A DNA stretch of 64,000 nt, taken from NCBI RefSeq assembly GCF_030547245.1, contig NZ_JAUOQT010000003.1:434001-498000 (forward strand), read 5' to 3'. The translations under genes and the position numbers were made by a program. This DNA is from Oceanihabitans sp. 2_MG-2023 (GTDB lineage: Bacteria; Bacteroidota; Bacteroidia; Flavobacteriales; Flavobacteriaceae). Below are positions 53,544 through 62,357 of the stretch, one piece after another. How positions within the stretch are numbered: the stretch's first letter is position 1; each line of letters begins with the position of its first letter. The notes below the pieces were generated by a model. It made no database searches. It saw only the letters and a program-made list of their open reading frames with translations, and had not been told where the DNA came from.

Positions 53544-53705
53544 TTATTTTTTATGTCTTGTTTCCGTTGATACAGACAATTTCTTTCTTCCTTTAGCTCT
53601 TCTACGTGCAAGTACTTTTCTTCCGTTAGCAGAAGCCATTCTTTCTCTAAAACCGTGTTTGTTTCTTCTTTTTCTTTTTGACGGTTGAAACGTTCTTTTT
53701 GGCAT
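53544..53705 (-). CDS. rpmH: 50S ribosomal protein bL34
   Basis: bL34, 53 residues: [19 protein letters not shown], then [27 protein letters not shown]. The short C-terminal ETRHKK extension is common in Flavobacteria. It lies between carB and a TPR-like gene, with its own promoter and terminator. Confidence 0.97.
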   Translation of the reverse strand: MPKRTFQPSKRKRRNKHGFRERMASANGRKVLARRRAKGRKKLSVSTETRHKK

Positions 53706-53773
53706 TGTCTTATCTTTTTAAATCTTCTTAATAATAAATTTTAGTCAGTATTGAGTTTCCTCAAATCTGCGCG

Positions 53774-53803
53774 CAAATATACAAAGCCTTTTTTATTTAA
53801 CAA
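53774..53803 (-). promoter_or_regulatory. Promoter of rpmH
   Basis: Minus strand: TTG (53801-53803), a 19-bp spacer, then TATATTTG (53774-53781) followed by C. Full match. The leader is about 60 nt. Confidence 0.9.
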
Positions 53804-53893
53804 ACCTAAATTTAAATATTTTTTTTGAATTTTATAAAGCAGTGTTTTACATAAAAATTTAGTTTCTTTGTAATCCAAAAATTTCAGTAAAAA

Positions 53894-54472
53894 ATGTACA
53901 ACAAAAATTTTAAATTAATTATTGCTGCAGCCATAGTAGGAGTAGCTATTTGGCAGTTTATAGAAGGCTATATTGGTAATGGTATTATGTTTATTTTATT
54001 ATCCTTAATCTTTATATTCTTATACTTTAAAAACGAATTTATTTTATTAGCTTTTTTAAAATTACGTAAGCAAGATTTTGAAGGAGCCAATAAATGGTTA
54101 GATAAAATTAAAAACCCGGAAGCTGCTTTGGTTACAAAACAGCAAGGTTATTTTAATTATCTTAAAGGTATTATGGTTAGCCAAACCGATATGAATGAAG
54201 CAGAAAAACGTTTTAAAAAAGCGATTACTTTGGGTTTATCTATGGATCATGATTTAGCGATGGCAAAATTAAATTTAGCAGGAATTGCTTTTACAAAAAG
54301 AAGAAAGCAAGAAGCGCAAATGCTTTTAAAAGAAGCAGAAAAACTAGATAAGCGTGATATGCTTAAAGACCAGATTAAAATGATGAAAGATAATATGAAG
54401 CGTGCACAAGCACCAAATCAACATTATGGTCAAGGTGGTTCTATGCGATCTCAAAAGAGAAGAAGTAGATAG
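53894..54472 (+). CDS. Membrane protein with TPR-like cytoplasmic domain
   Basis: A 192-residue protein. Two N-terminal membrane helices (LIIAAAIVGVAIWQFIEGYI, IMFILLSLIFIFLYF) are followed by a helical domain with TPR-type repeats (FEGANKWLDKIKNPEAALVTKQQGYFNYLKGIM; LAMAKLNLAGIAFTKRRKQEAQMLLKEAEKLD) and a basic tail. Such proteins are common in Flavobacteria and of unknown role. It is divergent from rpmH. Confidence 0.85.
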   Translation: MYNKNFKLIIAAAIVGVAIWQFIEGYIGNGIMFILLSLIFIFLYFKNEFILLAFLKLRKQDFEGANKWLDKIKNPEAALVTKQQGYFNYLKGIMVSQTDMNEAEKRFKKAITLGLSMDHDLAMAKLNLAGIAFTKRRKQEAQMLLKEAEKLDKRDMLKDQIKMMKDNMKRAQAPNQHYGQGGSMRSQKRRSR

Positions 54473-54499
54473 TTAGAAATACTTTTAAAATAATTTATA

Positions 54500-54534
54500 A
54501 AAAAAAGCCTTGAAAATTTCAAGGCTTTTTTTTT
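54500..54534. terminator. Bidirectional terminator before the transglycosylase gene
   Basis: AAGCCTTGAAA/TTTCAAGGCTT stem with a very small loop between A and T runs, between convergent genes. Confidence 0.95.
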
Positions 54535-55462
54535 ATGGTTGTGATTGATAATATCCTTCATGCGGAATATCAATTAAATATTTTTTTCTTGATGCATTAT
54601 TTAATTTTGATTCCCGTAACCAAGGATTATGTATTTTAAGAATTTTATAGTTAATACCAAATCCTTTTGCAAAGTTTGCAAAATCTGTTACTACAGTATC
54701 TACCTCTACTTTATAGGTTGGTATATAACCATATAAATCTTTATCCCTAAAATTAAAACCATATTTATCTGGATGGCTTAATATTTCTTTTAAAGCTATA
54801 ATTCTAAATACATAACGACCGGTTTCTTCCCCCAAAAGTAAATCATAATAACTAGAAACGTCTTGTGCTTTTAGTCTTCTTGCCATTCCTGCCATTCCTG
54901 CATTATATCCAGAAGCAGCAAGTGTCCAAGAGCCTAATTTTTCTTTAGACTTTTTTAAGTACTCACAAGCAACCTCGGTTGCTAATTCAATATTATAGCG
55001 TTCGTCTACATTATCATTAACCTCTAAGCCATACTCTCTTCCTGTGCCTTTCATAATTTGCCAAACACCACTTGCTCCTGCATGCGATCTTGCATTGGTT
55101 AGTCCACTCTCTATTACGGCAAGGTATTTAAAATCGTCTGGAATACCATGTTTTGCAAGTATAGGCTCTATAATAGGAAAATATTTTCGTGCACGTTTAA
55201 ACATTAAAAAACCATTAGATTGCCAGTAGGTATTTACTAACAACTCTCTATCCATACGCTCTAGAATATCTGGATTATGTAAAGGCACTTGCTCACCGGC
55301 AAACTCTAAATAACTTGGCACTTGTAAGGCATAAACGTTATAATCGTTAATTATTTTCTTTTCAAAATTTTCATCTGTTGGTGCATCTTGTAAAGCAAAA
55401 ACAAACATTGTACATAAACCTAACAGCCCAAAAAGAGCCAGTGTATTTTTAATCCATTTCAT
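54533..55462 (-). CDS. Lytic transglycosylase (MltD-like)
   Basis: A 309-residue exported SLT-type enzyme that cleaves peptidoglycan glycan strands. After a signal sequence (LALFGLLGLCTMFVFA) the domain shows the catalytic Glu region AVIESGLTNARSHAGASGVWQIMKGTGREYGL, then ERYNIELATEVACEYLKK and TLAASGYNAGMAGM. A C-terminal region without a clear LysM repeat follows. Role in wall remodelling. Confidence 0.93.
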   Translation of the reverse strand: MKWIKNTLALFGLLGLCTMFVFALQDAPTDENFEKKIINDYNVYALQVPSYLEFAGEQVPLHNPDILERMDRELLVNTYWQSNGFLMFKRARKYFPIIEPILAKHGIPDDFKYLAVIESGLTNARSHAGASGVWQIMKGTGREYGLEVNDNVDERYNIELATEVACEYLKKSKEKLGSWTLAASGYNAGMAGMARRLKAQDVSSYYDLLLGEETGRYVFRIIALKEILSHPDKYGFNFRDKDLYGYIPTYKVEVDTVVTDFANFAKGFGINYKILKIHNPWLRESKLNNASRKKYLIDIPHEGYYQSQP

Positions 55463-55517
55463 AGTCCTTAATTTTTTTATAAAGTTAAAAAATAAATAGC
55501 AAAATTTACGCCAGAAA

Positions 55518-56180
55518 TTACTGTAATATTAATTGTGGCAAATTTTCATTAAACCACTTATATTTATTAATGATCATAATATGTGTTCCTCCTTTAATAG
55601 TTATACAGTCGCAAACATGCCTATGTGGAAAAACTTGATCTTTTTCTCCATGAATATGGATGGCTCCTGGTATTGGTTTATCTTGTTCCCAACAAACTAC
55701 TTGCTCAATAGCCCAATCTAAATACTGCTTATTATTAACAGACATATATTTTTTATACAATTCAATACGTTTAGTAATACTTTTACCAAATGTATATTTT
55801 GTTAATGCATCTATATTACCTGCCAAACTAGTTGGCAACATTTTATATGCTTTAGTAAGCTTTGCTATTTTCATTCGATTTGGTAGTTCGTGCATAGTCT
55901 TAACAGAAGATACAACAATTAACTTACGTAAGTTAATATGCTTGCTCATTTCTTGAACTAAGATACCTCCAAAAGATACTCCTAATAAAACAATATTATC
56001 TTGTTTTATATGTAGCGTCATACGTTTTGCATACTCACTTATAGATTCGTTTTTGTAAGGGATCATCCATTCTAACCAATGTATTTGAAACTTATCTTTT
56101 GGTAATTTTATATTTTCAAAGATAGTAGGATTAGCAGCCATTCCCGGCATTAAATAAACATGTATAAGTTCTTGATCCAT
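55518..56180 (-). CDS. Alpha/beta hydrolase
   Basis: A 220-residue cytoplasmic protein with an alpha/beta-hydrolase pattern: VYLMPGMAANPTIF near the start, the nucleophile elbow VLLGVSFGGILVQE (Ser in GVSFGG), and the final IHGEKDQVFPHRHV and KGGTHIMI with the expected Asp and His. The substrate is unknown. A -7-like TAGTTTTG lies about 70 nt upstream on the minus strand. Confidence 0.85.
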   Translation of the reverse strand: MDQELIHVYLMPGMAANPTIFENIKLPKDKFQIHWLEWMIPYKNESISEYAKRMTLHIKQDNIVLLGVSFGGILVQEMSKHINLRKLIVVSSVKTMHELPNRMKIAKLTKAYKMLPTSLAGNIDALTKYTFGKSITKRIELYKKYMSVNNKQYLDWAIEQVVCWEQDKPIPGAIHIHGEKDQVFPHRHVCDCITIKGGTHIMIINKYKWFNENLPQLILQ

Positions 56181-56296
56181 TAGTTTTTAAGTTCTTAATA
56201 ACTTTAAATAACCGATTAATTTTCGTAAATTTACTGCACAAAACTATGAAAAAAGTTTTGACTCCTTAATTTTCCATTGAATTAAAAAAATTAATT

Positions 56297-56593
56297 ATGA
56301 TTGATGCAGCTGAATTAATTGACAATGCCTTTTTACGTCAATTTGAATTAAAAATTGAAGACCAATTAGCAATAATTGAATACTCGCTTCAAGAACGAAA
56401 AATATTTTTAACCAAACTTATTATTCCTGAAAACATATTTACTGAAGATTTTCAAAACGATTTTATTATACTTGCTTTAAATCATATAGAAGAAAGAAAT
56501 TTAAGTGTTGTACCAACAAGTCCTGAAATAGCTAAGTTTATTCGAAAAAACAGAAAATACAAAAGTATGTTACCTGTAGGTTTAAGAATATAG
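56297..56593 (+). CDS. Small GNAT-like N-acetyltransferase (YjdJ type)
   Basis: A 98-residue protein resembling the short GNAT-related family (Acetyltransf_CG). It has an N-terminal strand (FELKIEDQLAIIEYSL), KIFLTKLIIPENIF, a helix, and the characteristic LSVVPTSPEIAKFIRKNRKY segment. The acceptor is unknown. The match is moderate, as the acetyl-CoA loop is degenerate. Confidence 0.7.
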   Translation: MIDAAELIDNAFLRQFELKIEDQLAIIEYSLQERKIFLTKLIIPENIFTEDFQNDFIILALNHIEERNLSVVPTSPEIAKFIRKNRKYKSMLPVGLRI

Positions 56594-56643
56594 TAGGAAT
56601 AGAATTAATGTTAAAAAAGAGGCTACTAAAGTTTCCTTTTATT

Positions 56644-57969
56644 TTAAGCCATAATATTTTCGTAGGCAAACCTAACTATGCCATCTTCATCAATGTTAGT
56701 AAGTTTTACATCGTGAAGTGTATTTACTAATTCTGGATTCCAAGGAGCTTTTACTTTTACATAATTTTCGGTAAAACCATGTATATATCCTTCTTTGTTT
56801 TCACTTTCAAATAAAACAGTTCTAGAACTTCCTATTTGACTTTCGTAATATGCTCTTCTTTTCTTTACCGATAATCCTCGAAGCATCTTACTACGTTTAG
56901 CTCTTACATTTTTAGGGATTTCTCCTTGCATTGTTGCAGCAACTGTATTATCTCTTTCTGAATATGTAAAAACATGTAAATACGATATATCTAGTTCATT
57001 TAAAAAATTATATGTTTCTAGAAATATTTCATCTGTTTCTCCTGGAAAACCAACTATTACATCTACACCAATGCAAGCGTGAGGCATAACTTGCTTTATT
57101 TTACTAACACGATCTACATAGAGTTCTTTCATGTATCGTCTTCGCATTAACTTTAAAATAGCATTACTACCACTTTGCAAAGGAATATGAAAATGCGGTA
57201 CAAAAATCCTGCTTTTAGAAACAAAATCTATGGTTTCATTTTTTAATAAATTTGGTTCGATAGATGATATTCGTAAACGTTCAATACCTGCTACCTGATC
57301 TAATGCTTGTACTAGTTCAAAAAAAGTATGTTCGTGTTTTTTATTTCCAAACTCCCCTTTTCCATAGTCGCCAATATTAACACCTGTAAGAACGATTTCT
57401 TTGATACCTTTCTCTGAAATTTCCTTTGCATTTTTTAATACGTTAGCAAGTTCATCACTTCTAGAAATACCTCTTGCTAAAGGGATTGTACAATAGGTAC
57501 ATTTATAGTCACAACCATCTTGTACTTTTAAAAAAGCTCGGGTTCGATCACCAATAGAATAGCTACCAACATAAAAATCTGCTTCTTCAATTTCGCAGGA
57601 ATGCACTTCGCCAAAATCGTTTTTGGAAAGGTCGTTTATGTAATCTGTGATTTTAAATTTCTCGGTAGCACCAAGAACTAAATCTACACCATGAACATCT
57701 GCTAATTCTTGAGGTTTTAATTGTGCATAACAACCAACAGCAGCAACAAAAGCATCTGGATTTGCTTTTTGTGCTTGCTTTACAATGGTTTTAAACCTTT
57801 TGTCAGCATTTTCTGTAACAGAACATGTATTTATAACATAAATATCTGCTTCTTCCTTAAAATCTACACGTTCAAATCCTTCTTCTGTAAAGTTTCTAGC
57901 GATGGTAGATGTTTCTGAAAAATTAAGTTTACAACCTAAAGTATAAAATGCGACTTTTTTTTGTGCCAT
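56644..57969 (-). CDS. mtaB: tRNA t6A37 methylthiotransferase
   Basis: MtaB-type radical SAM enzyme, 441 residues, converting t6A37 of tRNA to ms2t6A. I use the ATG at 57969 (MAQKKVAFYTLGCKLN); one at 57993 overlaps the predicted -7 box. The N-terminal UPF0004 domain holds three Cys (GCKLN, NTCSV, GCYAQ). The radical SAM cluster is CDYKCTYC, and the TRAM domain is at the C-terminus. The LGCKLNFSET motif favours MtaB over MiaB and RimO. Confidence 0.93.
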   Translation of the reverse strand: MAQKKVAFYTLGCKLNFSETSTIARNFTEEGFERVDFKEEADIYVINTCSVTENADKRFKTIVKQAQKANPDAFVAAVGCYAQLKPQELADVHGVDLVLGATEKFKITDYINDLSKNDFGEVHSCEIEEADFYVGSYSIGDRTRAFLKVQDGCDYKCTYCTIPLARGISRSDELANVLKNAKEISEKGIKEIVLTGVNIGDYGKGEFGNKKHEHTFFELVQALDQVAGIERLRISSIEPNLLKNETIDFVSKSRIFVPHFHIPLQSGSNAILKLMRRRYMKELYVDRVSKIKQVMPHACIGVDVIVGFPGETDEIFLETYNFLNELDISYLHVFTYSERDNTVAATMQGEIPKNVRAKRSKMLRGLSVKKRRAYYESQIGSSRTVLFESENKEGYIHGFTENYVKVKAPWNPELVNTLHDVKLTNIDEDGIVRFAYENIMA

Positions 57970-57990
57970 GAATTGAATAATAAAACAATG

Positions 57991-57998
57991 CAAAATTA
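57991..57998 (-). promoter_or_regulatory. -7 box of mtaB
   Basis: TAATTTTG followed by C on the minus strand, about 21 nt before the ATG. The -33 position (TAG or CTA) deviates from TTG. Confidence 0.65.
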
Positions 57999-58001
57999 CA
58001 T

Positions 58002-58037
58002 AAAAAGAGCGTTTTAACTAGTAAAACGCTCTTTTTT
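58002..58037 (-). terminator. Terminator of the downstream T9SS gene
   Basis: AAAAAGAGCGTTTTA pairs with TAAAACGCTCTTTTT around a 6-nt loop. It ends the minus-strand T9SS gene and abuts the mtaB promoter. Confidence 0.9.
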
Positions 58038-58059
58038 ATAAGGAAAGAAAAATCAACTT

Positions 58060-58920
58060 TTAACTTCTAATTACTTTTTTAGTTATACTACCAAGATCTG
58101 TATCTACTTTTAACATATAAATACCAGATTCTAGATTAGTTAAATCTAAAGTAGTTGTTGCATTTGTTTTTATTACTTGTTTACCAATAACATTATATAA
58201 TTCGATACTTTTAATAGCAACAGCATTAGAAACATTTAAATTTAGAATATTACTCGTTGGATTAGGATAAATAGAAATACTATTATCTAAAGAAAACTCT
58301 TCTACACTTAGAATGTTACCTATTACATTCATAACATATTGATTATCTGAAAAACCAATGGCTGTTGCAGGTGTAGGTGTTGTTATTCCACATGCAGTAG
58401 CTTTTAAATAACTATCATCATTTTCGCCTCCAGTATTGATCCCTGGAAAAAAAGTTTCGTTTATATTTGTTCCACTATCTCCTGCTAAAACTTCGAAAGC
58501 AATGGTAGCAGTTGTTGAAGGAATTGTTGCTGTTAATGCTACACTAATTAAACTTAAATCATCTGCAGAAGATGATATATGTGTTGCAGTACCAAGTAAT
58601 GTTAAAGTAGCAGTATTCAAATCATCTGAAGTTGCAGCGTAAATATTACAAGTAATTAATTTACCATCATCTGCAGTTCCTTGACCATATTCTACAGAAG
58701 AAATTTCAAAATCTTCAGTAACACTAAAATCTGCTAGATTGTAAGCTCTAAAAAAAGAATTTTCTCTATATTCTCCTGTTCCTGTTGGCGGTTGACTCCA
58801 ACAACCTACTCCTCCAGCTGTTACACTTATCGCGTCGTTAGATTGAGTTAATGTAATTTGACCATTTATAGACCAAACAAAGAAACCAATCATAAAAAAA
58901 AGAATGTAATTTTTTTTCAT
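58060..58920 (-). CDS. T9SS type A sorting protein
   Basis: A 286-residue secreted protein. The ATG at 58920 starts a signal peptide (MKKNYILFFMIGFFVWSINGQ). The mature part is a beta-rich domain with two Cys (GGVGCWSQ, TACGI) resembling domains often found in flavobacterial extracellular proteins. The C-terminal 75 residues are a type A sorting signal (SIYPNPTSNILNLNV, LYNVIGKQVI, LESGIYMLKV, ITKKVIRS). Function unknown. Confidence 0.9.
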   Translation of the reverse strand: MKKNYILFFMIGFFVWSINGQITLTQSNDAISVTAGGVGCWSQPPTGTGEYRENSFFRAYNLADFSVTEDFEISSVEYGQGTADDGKLITCNIYAATSDDLNTATLTLLGTATHISSSADDLSLISVALTATIPSTTATIAFEVLAGDSGTNINETFFPGINTGGENDDSYLKATACGITTPTPATAIGFSDNQYVMNVIGNILSVEEFSLDNSISIYPNPTSNILNLNVSNAVAIKSIELYNVIGKQVIKTNATTTLDLTNLESGIYMLKVDTDLGSITKKVIRS

Positions 58921-58973
58921 ATTATAATATTTTGGATTAACATTGATTAAATATAACACTTTACTACTTTTAA

Positions 58974-60557
58974 ATGAAATATTACTATCTAATTTTGCTA
59001 CTTCTAGTTAGTTGCGGTTCTAAAAACAAAGAAAAGGGTAATGTATTTAGATATAATGAACATAAAAACATTGGTTCTTTAGATCCTGCTTTTGCAAAAG
59101 ACAACGCAGATATTTGGGCAACTAATCAACTTTTTAATGGTTTGGTACAAATGGATGATGCATTAAACGTGGAGCCATGTATTGCTAAAAGCTGGACTGT
59201 TTCTAAAGATGCTCTCACCTACTCCTTTTTACTTAGAGATGATGTGTATTTTCATAAACATAAGCTTTTTGGAAAAGATTCTACTAGAAAAGTAATTGCT
59301 AGTGATTTTGAGTACAGCTTAAACCGATTGACAGATAAAAAAGTAGCTTCATCTGGAAGTTGGGTGTTAAATAAAGTGGCACATTTTAAAGCGATAAACG
59401 ATTCTGTTTTTCAAATGCAGTTAAAACAACCTTTTCCTGCTTTTTTAGGATTACTTACCATGAAATATTGCTCTGTAGTACCTAAAGAAATCGTAGAACA
59501 TTATGGAAGTGATTTTAGAGCAAATCCAATAGGAACTGGTCCATTTGTATTTAAACGATGGGAAGAAAATATAAAACTAGTTTATAGAAAGAATACTAAT
59601 TATTTTGAAAAGGACACCAACGGAAATAACTTACCTTATTTAGAAGCTATAGCTATCACTTTTTTACCAGATAAACAAAGTGAGTTTTTACAATTCGCTC
59701 AAGGAAACATTGATTTTGTTTCTGGATTAGACGCTTCTTATAAAGATGAAATATTAACTGCTACTGGAAATCTTCGGGATATGTATATTAATGCTGTAAA
59801 CATGATTCGTGGTCCCTACTTAAACACAGAATATCTTGGTTTTTATATGGAAAGTGATGCAAATGAAATACAATCGAAATTACTTAGACAAGCTGTAAAT
59901 TATGGTTTTGACAGAGAAAAAATGATGACCTATTTAAGAAACGGTATTGGTATTCCTGCTAATGGAGGCTTTATACCAAAAGGGCTTCCTGGCTATAATG
60001 TAACCATAGGTTATAATTACCAACCCGAAAAAGCTAGAGATTTAGTAGTACAATACATTAATAAAACAGGAAATAAAAATCCAGAAATAACACTTACTAC
60101 AACTAGTAATTATTTAAGTTTTTGTGAATATATACAAAGGGAATTAAAAAAAACAGGATTAAATATTATTGTCGATGTGGTTCCTGCTTCTGCTTTAAAA
60201 GAAGCAAAGGCTAATGGAAAAACAGATATGTTTAGAGCGAGTTGGGTTGCCGATTATCCAGATGCAGAAAATTATCTTTCTTTATTTTACAGTAAGAATT
60301 TTGCACCAAATGGACCTAACTATACTCATTTTAAAAAGGAACAATTTGATATTTGGTATACAGAAGCTTTTACAGAAACAAACACTATTAAAAGAGAAAA
60401 TTTATATACAAAAATGGATTCTCTAATCATGCAAGAATCACCTGTTATTACTATGTTTTATGATGAAGTTATTCGTTTTACAAGAAAAAATGTATATGAT
60501 TTAGGCATAAACCCTATTAACATGCTAGACTTAAAGCGTGTTAAGAAAATAGATTAA
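58974..60557 (+). CDS. Peptide-type ABC substrate-binding lipoprotein, orphan
   Basis: A 527-residue lipoprotein (LLLLVSC lipobox) of the SBP-bac-5 (DppA/OppA) family. It has the NIGSLDPAFAKDNADIWATNQLFNGLV start, AKSWTVSKDALTYSFLLRDDVYFH, and YGFDREKMMTYLRNGIGIPANGGFIPKGLPGY. It probably binds peptides or nickel-like ligands in the periplasm. No permease or ATPase gene is near, so it must use one encoded elsewhere or act as a receptor. Confidence 0.93.
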   Translation: MKYYYLILLLLVSCGSKNKEKGNVFRYNEHKNIGSLDPAFAKDNADIWATNQLFNGLVQMDDALNVEPCIAKSWTVSKDALTYSFLLRDDVYFHKHKLFGKDSTRKVIASDFEYSLNRLTDKKVASSGSWVLNKVAHFKAINDSVFQMQLKQPFPAFLGLLTMKYCSVVPKEIVEHYGSDFRANPIGTGPFVFKRWEENIKLVYRKNTNYFEKDTNGNNLPYLEAIAITFLPDKQSEFLQFAQGNIDFVSGLDASYKDEILTATGNLRDMYINAVNMIRGPYLNTEYLGFYMESDANEIQSKLLRQAVNYGFDREKMMTYLRNGIGIPANGGFIPKGLPGYNVTIGYNYQPEKARDLVVQYINKTGNKNPEITLTTTSNYLSFCEYIQRELKKTGLNIIVDVVPASALKEAKANGKTDMFRASWVADYPDAENYLSLFYSKNFAPNGPNYTHFKKEQFDIWYTEAFTETNTIKRENLYTKMDSLIMQESPVITMFYDEVIRFTRKNVYDLGINPINMLDLKRVKKID

Positions 60558-60560
60558 CTA

Positions 60561-61283
60561 TTAGATTTCTAAAATGTTATCTTCATATAGGTTCTTGTTT
60601 TTTTTTATTATTTTTTCGGAAACGATGCCTGTTACTATTAAATACTGTGAAATGCCATAGAGTAAAATAACTGTTACTTTTTCATAAAAAATTCCTTCAG
60701 AGTAAAATACATGTAAAACAGAAATGGAATCTGAAAAAACAGAAAACAATACTCCTAATCCAACTATTAGATAACTTTTTCTATCTACTTCTGATTTTCT
60801 TAGATAAGCAAATTGCAATACTAACATCGCTACAAATAGATAAAATAATACTGGAAAAAAATATCCTTCTAATTTATCATACACAATATTTAATATAATT
60901 AGAATATAAATAAAACAGAAACTCAATATAGGAAATAGCTTTATTAGTTTAAAGTCATTTTGATTTGAAAATTTAAATGCAAAAAACAGCTTTCCTAGTA
61001 CAAAACTAAACATTCCTAAAGTAAATAAAACACTAATATTCTTGAATATAAAAAGGATATCTCCAACCAAAAAAAGAGATAAAGCGATAATCATAAATAA
61101 AAACTTATTTTTAGACTTCTCCTTATGATTAATGATATAATAGACTAGAAGAGATATCATTAAAAAAGGTTTTGTAATTAACCTAAATGAAATTGTATCT
61201 ATATTTAATTTCAATATTATATCTAATAATAGAATAGAAAAATACAGTACTGAAAATATGCGTTTATTCTTAAAAATAAACAT
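60561..61283 (-). CDS. Lysoplasmalogenase-like (YhhN family) membrane protein
   Basis: A 240-residue protein with about eight membrane helices. It follows the YhhN/TMEM86 pattern: TKPFLMISLLVYYI, then LSLFLVGDILFIF with the conserved Gly-Asp, MFSFVLGKLFFAF, and late VLFSVFSDSISVL. Members cleave vinyl-ether lysophospholipids. The match is moderate because the His of the usual FLLGHVFY motif is a Lys here. Confidence 0.75.
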   Translation of the reverse strand: MFIFKNKRIFSVLYFSILLLDIILKLNIDTISFRLITKPFLMISLLVYYIINHKEKSKNKFLFMIIALSLFLVGDILFIFKNISVLFTLGMFSFVLGKLFFAFKFSNQNDFKLIKLFPILSFCFIYILIILNIVYDKLEGYFFPVLFYLFVAMLVLQFAYLRKSEVDRKSYLIVGLGVLFSVFSDSISVLHVFYSEGIFYEKVTVILLYGISQYLIVTGIVSEKIIKKNKNLYEDNILEI

Positions 61284-61418
61284 AATTATATATTGGGAGT
61301 TAAATTTTGAGGGAATTTAGTTTTAAGCAAATTAAGAAAAAAAATGCATGTTTTACAATGTAAAAAAAATAAAACTTAAATAAAAAAAATGTATTAGATG
61401 AAGCTATTCTCAAAATAA

Positions 61419-62336
61419 TTATTCCTTGATAAAATAATACAAATCATCTCCACCTTTGCCTTTAGGTCTTGTAGAAGTAAAATAACCAGTTTTTAAATCA
61501 TCCTTAATCATAAAACTATAATCATCGAACCTAGAATTTATTGGTCCATCAAGTAATTGCGCTTCACTATAAGTACCATCTTCTAGCATTTCGCTTTTAT
61601 AAATATCCAATTGCCCTTTTCCTTTTGGTCTATTCGAAGAAAAATATAATGTATTATCTTTTGCTATAAATGGAAAAAGCTCTTTTTTTCTAGTGTTTAC
61701 CTTAGGCCCTACATTTTCTGGTTTTCCAAAAACATTATTTTCATGTATGGCAACTCTAAAAATATCTGTCCCTCCTAAAGTCCCACGCATTGTAGAAACA
61801 AAATACATAAACTTACCATCTGGACTAATTGTAGGATGACCATAAGAAGAGTTTGGTTTACAAAAGCTTGGCACTTTAAAGTTTGTCCAACCAATACCTT
61901 CTATGTATTCTCCTATTTCGATTCTTAATCTGGAAGCTTTCTGAGATAAATTTGCTTTTCTTTCTTTATTATATACATTGGTAGTAATAACTATATATTT
62001 TTTATCTGAAGTATAAAAAGTCGAAGCAGACATATTAAAAGCTGCATCACTTAACTTATTAGGTAAAGGTAAAACATTAATAATATCACCATTATTACCA
62101 ATTTCTCCTTGATATAAAGTTACTAACGGAGTATCATTAAGCATTTGTTGCTTTCCTCTTTTGTTTAATAAATTAGATGTGAAAACTATTTTATTACCCT
62201 CTAAATAAGATACTCCAAAATGAGTATTTTCATCATTAACGTTAAGATTAACAATTTTAATCGTATCCTTTTGCGCATACCCTTTAAAACAAATGCAAAA
62301 AAGCATTAAAAAACAAAACCAAAATATATTTTTCAT
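61419..62336 (-). CDS. PD40 beta-propeller exported protein
   Basis: A 305-residue exported protein with signal peptide (IFWFCFLMLFCICFKGYAQ). It has WD40-like PD40 repeats as in TolB: FGVSYLEGNKIVFTSN, HPTISPDGKFMYFVSTMRGTLGGTDIFRV, LFPFIAKDNTLYFSSNRPKGKGQLDIY, and YSFMIKDDLKTGYFTSTRPKGKGGDDLYYF. Unlike many Bacteroidota relatives it has no OmpA domain. It is separated from the GlmU-like gene by 21 nt on the same strand. Role unknown. Confidence 0.88.
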   Translation of the reverse strand: MKNIFWFCFLMLFCICFKGYAQKDTIKIVNLNVNDENTHFGVSYLEGNKIVFTSNLLNKRGKQQMLNDTPLVTLYQGEIGNNGDIINVLPLPNKLSDAAFNMSASTFYTSDKKYIVITTNVYNKERKANLSQKASRLRIEIGEYIEGIGWTNFKVPSFCKPNSSYGHPTISPDGKFMYFVSTMRGTLGGTDIFRVAIHENNVFGKPENVGPKVNTRKKELFPFIAKDNTLYFSSNRPKGKGQLDIYKSEMLEDGTYSEAQLLDGPINSRFDDYSFMIKDDLKTGYFTSTRPKGKGGDDLYYFIKE

Positions 62337-62357
62337 AAATTATAAAAAAATCAAAAA

